From: Sphingobacterium sp. UBA7855
GTDB lineage: Bacteria > Bacteroidota > Bacteroidia > Sphingobacteriales > Sphingobacteriaceae
DNA length: 64,000 nt
Direction of reading: 5' to 3'
Assembly: GCA_002500745.1 (NCBI GenBank)
Contig: DLST01000003.1
Location: 154,351 to 218,350 of the forward strand
A model generated the notes under the pieces. It saw nothing but the letters and a program-made list of their open reading frames with translations, was not told the origin of the DNA and made no database searches. This document shows positions 63,837 to 64,000 of this stretch, piece after piece. The first letter of the stretch is position 1, and each line of letters begins with the position of its first letter. The position numbers and the translations under genes are program-made.

Positions 63837-64000
63837 ATGAAAAAGATCTTTTTATTTCTTGTTTTGTCCATTGTCGCCACTCGCTTTTCATTCGGTCAGC
63901 AAAAAGATATTCCCGCAGCCAAGCCCGGCGTAAAATATGGGAAAGAAATTTCTGCTTCCAATGCGATTTCGGTGGCAAAGCTTGAAAAGGAGCTTACACA
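63837..64000 (+). CDS. Secreted protein, 5' part only (DUF4920-like)
   Basis: The ATG at 63837 lies 1 bp after the preceding TAA. The visible 54 codons start with a signal peptide (KIFLFLVLSIVATRFSFGQ), then DIPAAKPGVKYGKEISASNAISVAKLEKEL. The PGVKYG and AxxISVAxLE pattern resembles the beginning of DUF4920 proteins of Bacteroidota. The remainder is beyond the window edge, so the family call is tentative. Confidence 0.6.
   Translation, partial: MKKIFLFLVLSIVATRFSFGQQKDIPAAKPGVKYGKEISASNAISVAKLEKELT

Overview
The window looks like the chromosome of a member of Bacteroidota, most likely Sphingobacteriaceae (Sphingobacterium or Pedobacter type). Evidence: SusC/TonB-dependent receptors with carboxypeptidase-like N-terminal domains, a fused LpxC-FabZ protein, the type IX secretion regulator PorX, a bacillithiol-type YtxJ protein, and many copies of the Bacteroidota -7 promoter element TAnnTTTG. 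The assignment is from gene content and promoter style; no rRNA or tRNA gene was recognised. Almost all of the window is vertically inherited core genome. I see no prophage, IS element, CRISPR array or integrated element.

Layout. 1-5020: the end of a TonB-dependent receptor, a DUF4374 lipoprotein, a PepSY membrane protein and a second outer-membrane receptor, probably an iron/siderophore uptake operon. 5087-9226: dusB, a polysaccharide flippase, acylphosphatase and an amidohydrolase. 9462-12090: a TPP riboswitch in front of a TonB-dependent receptor, hence probably thiamine uptake. 12300-14861: dtd, a MazG-like protein and a gamma-glutamyltransferase. 14930-22093 (minus strand): groEL, groES, then secG, a TPR protein, lptE, a sigma-54 activator and miaB as a tight operon. 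22405-29794 (minus): an OmpA lipoprotein, a CarboxypepD-like protein, rlmD, a TetR regulator, pheS, ssb and mutY. 29969-33778: a small membrane protein, then a four-gene sulfur cassette (two YeeE/YedE proteins, TauE, MBL-rhodanese) with a palindromic candidate operator. 33760-33932: an unusual imperfect palindrome made of 11-bp units. 33953-42362: a membrane protein, M1 peptidase, hemW, a long GAPDH, waaA and galE. 42536-51385 (minus): a TPR-HTH regulator, 5-formyl-THF cyclo-ligase, efp, an ABC ATPase, lpxA, lpxC-fabZ, lpxD and an HD phosphohydrolase, with lipid A synthesis at the core. 51653-64000: porX, tsaE, an ABC ATPase, an esterase, ald, a CapD-type epimerase, a TPR protein, ribH, ytxJ, an S4-domain protein, dapD, a TsaC/Sua5 protein and a truncated secreted protein.

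The genes serve envelope building (LpxA/C/D, FabZ, LptE, WaaA, GalE, CapD, flippase, SecG), nutrient import across the outer membrane, tRNA modification and translation quality control (DusB, MiaB, Dtd, TsaE, TsaC, EF-P, PheS) and sulfur/thiol handling. The most notable observations are the 11-bp-periodic palindrome at 33760-33932, an EF-P whose tip lysine is replaced by asparagine, a series of promoters placed 4-8 nt from the start codon (predicted leaderless mRNAs), and the operator placement in front of the sulfur cassette.
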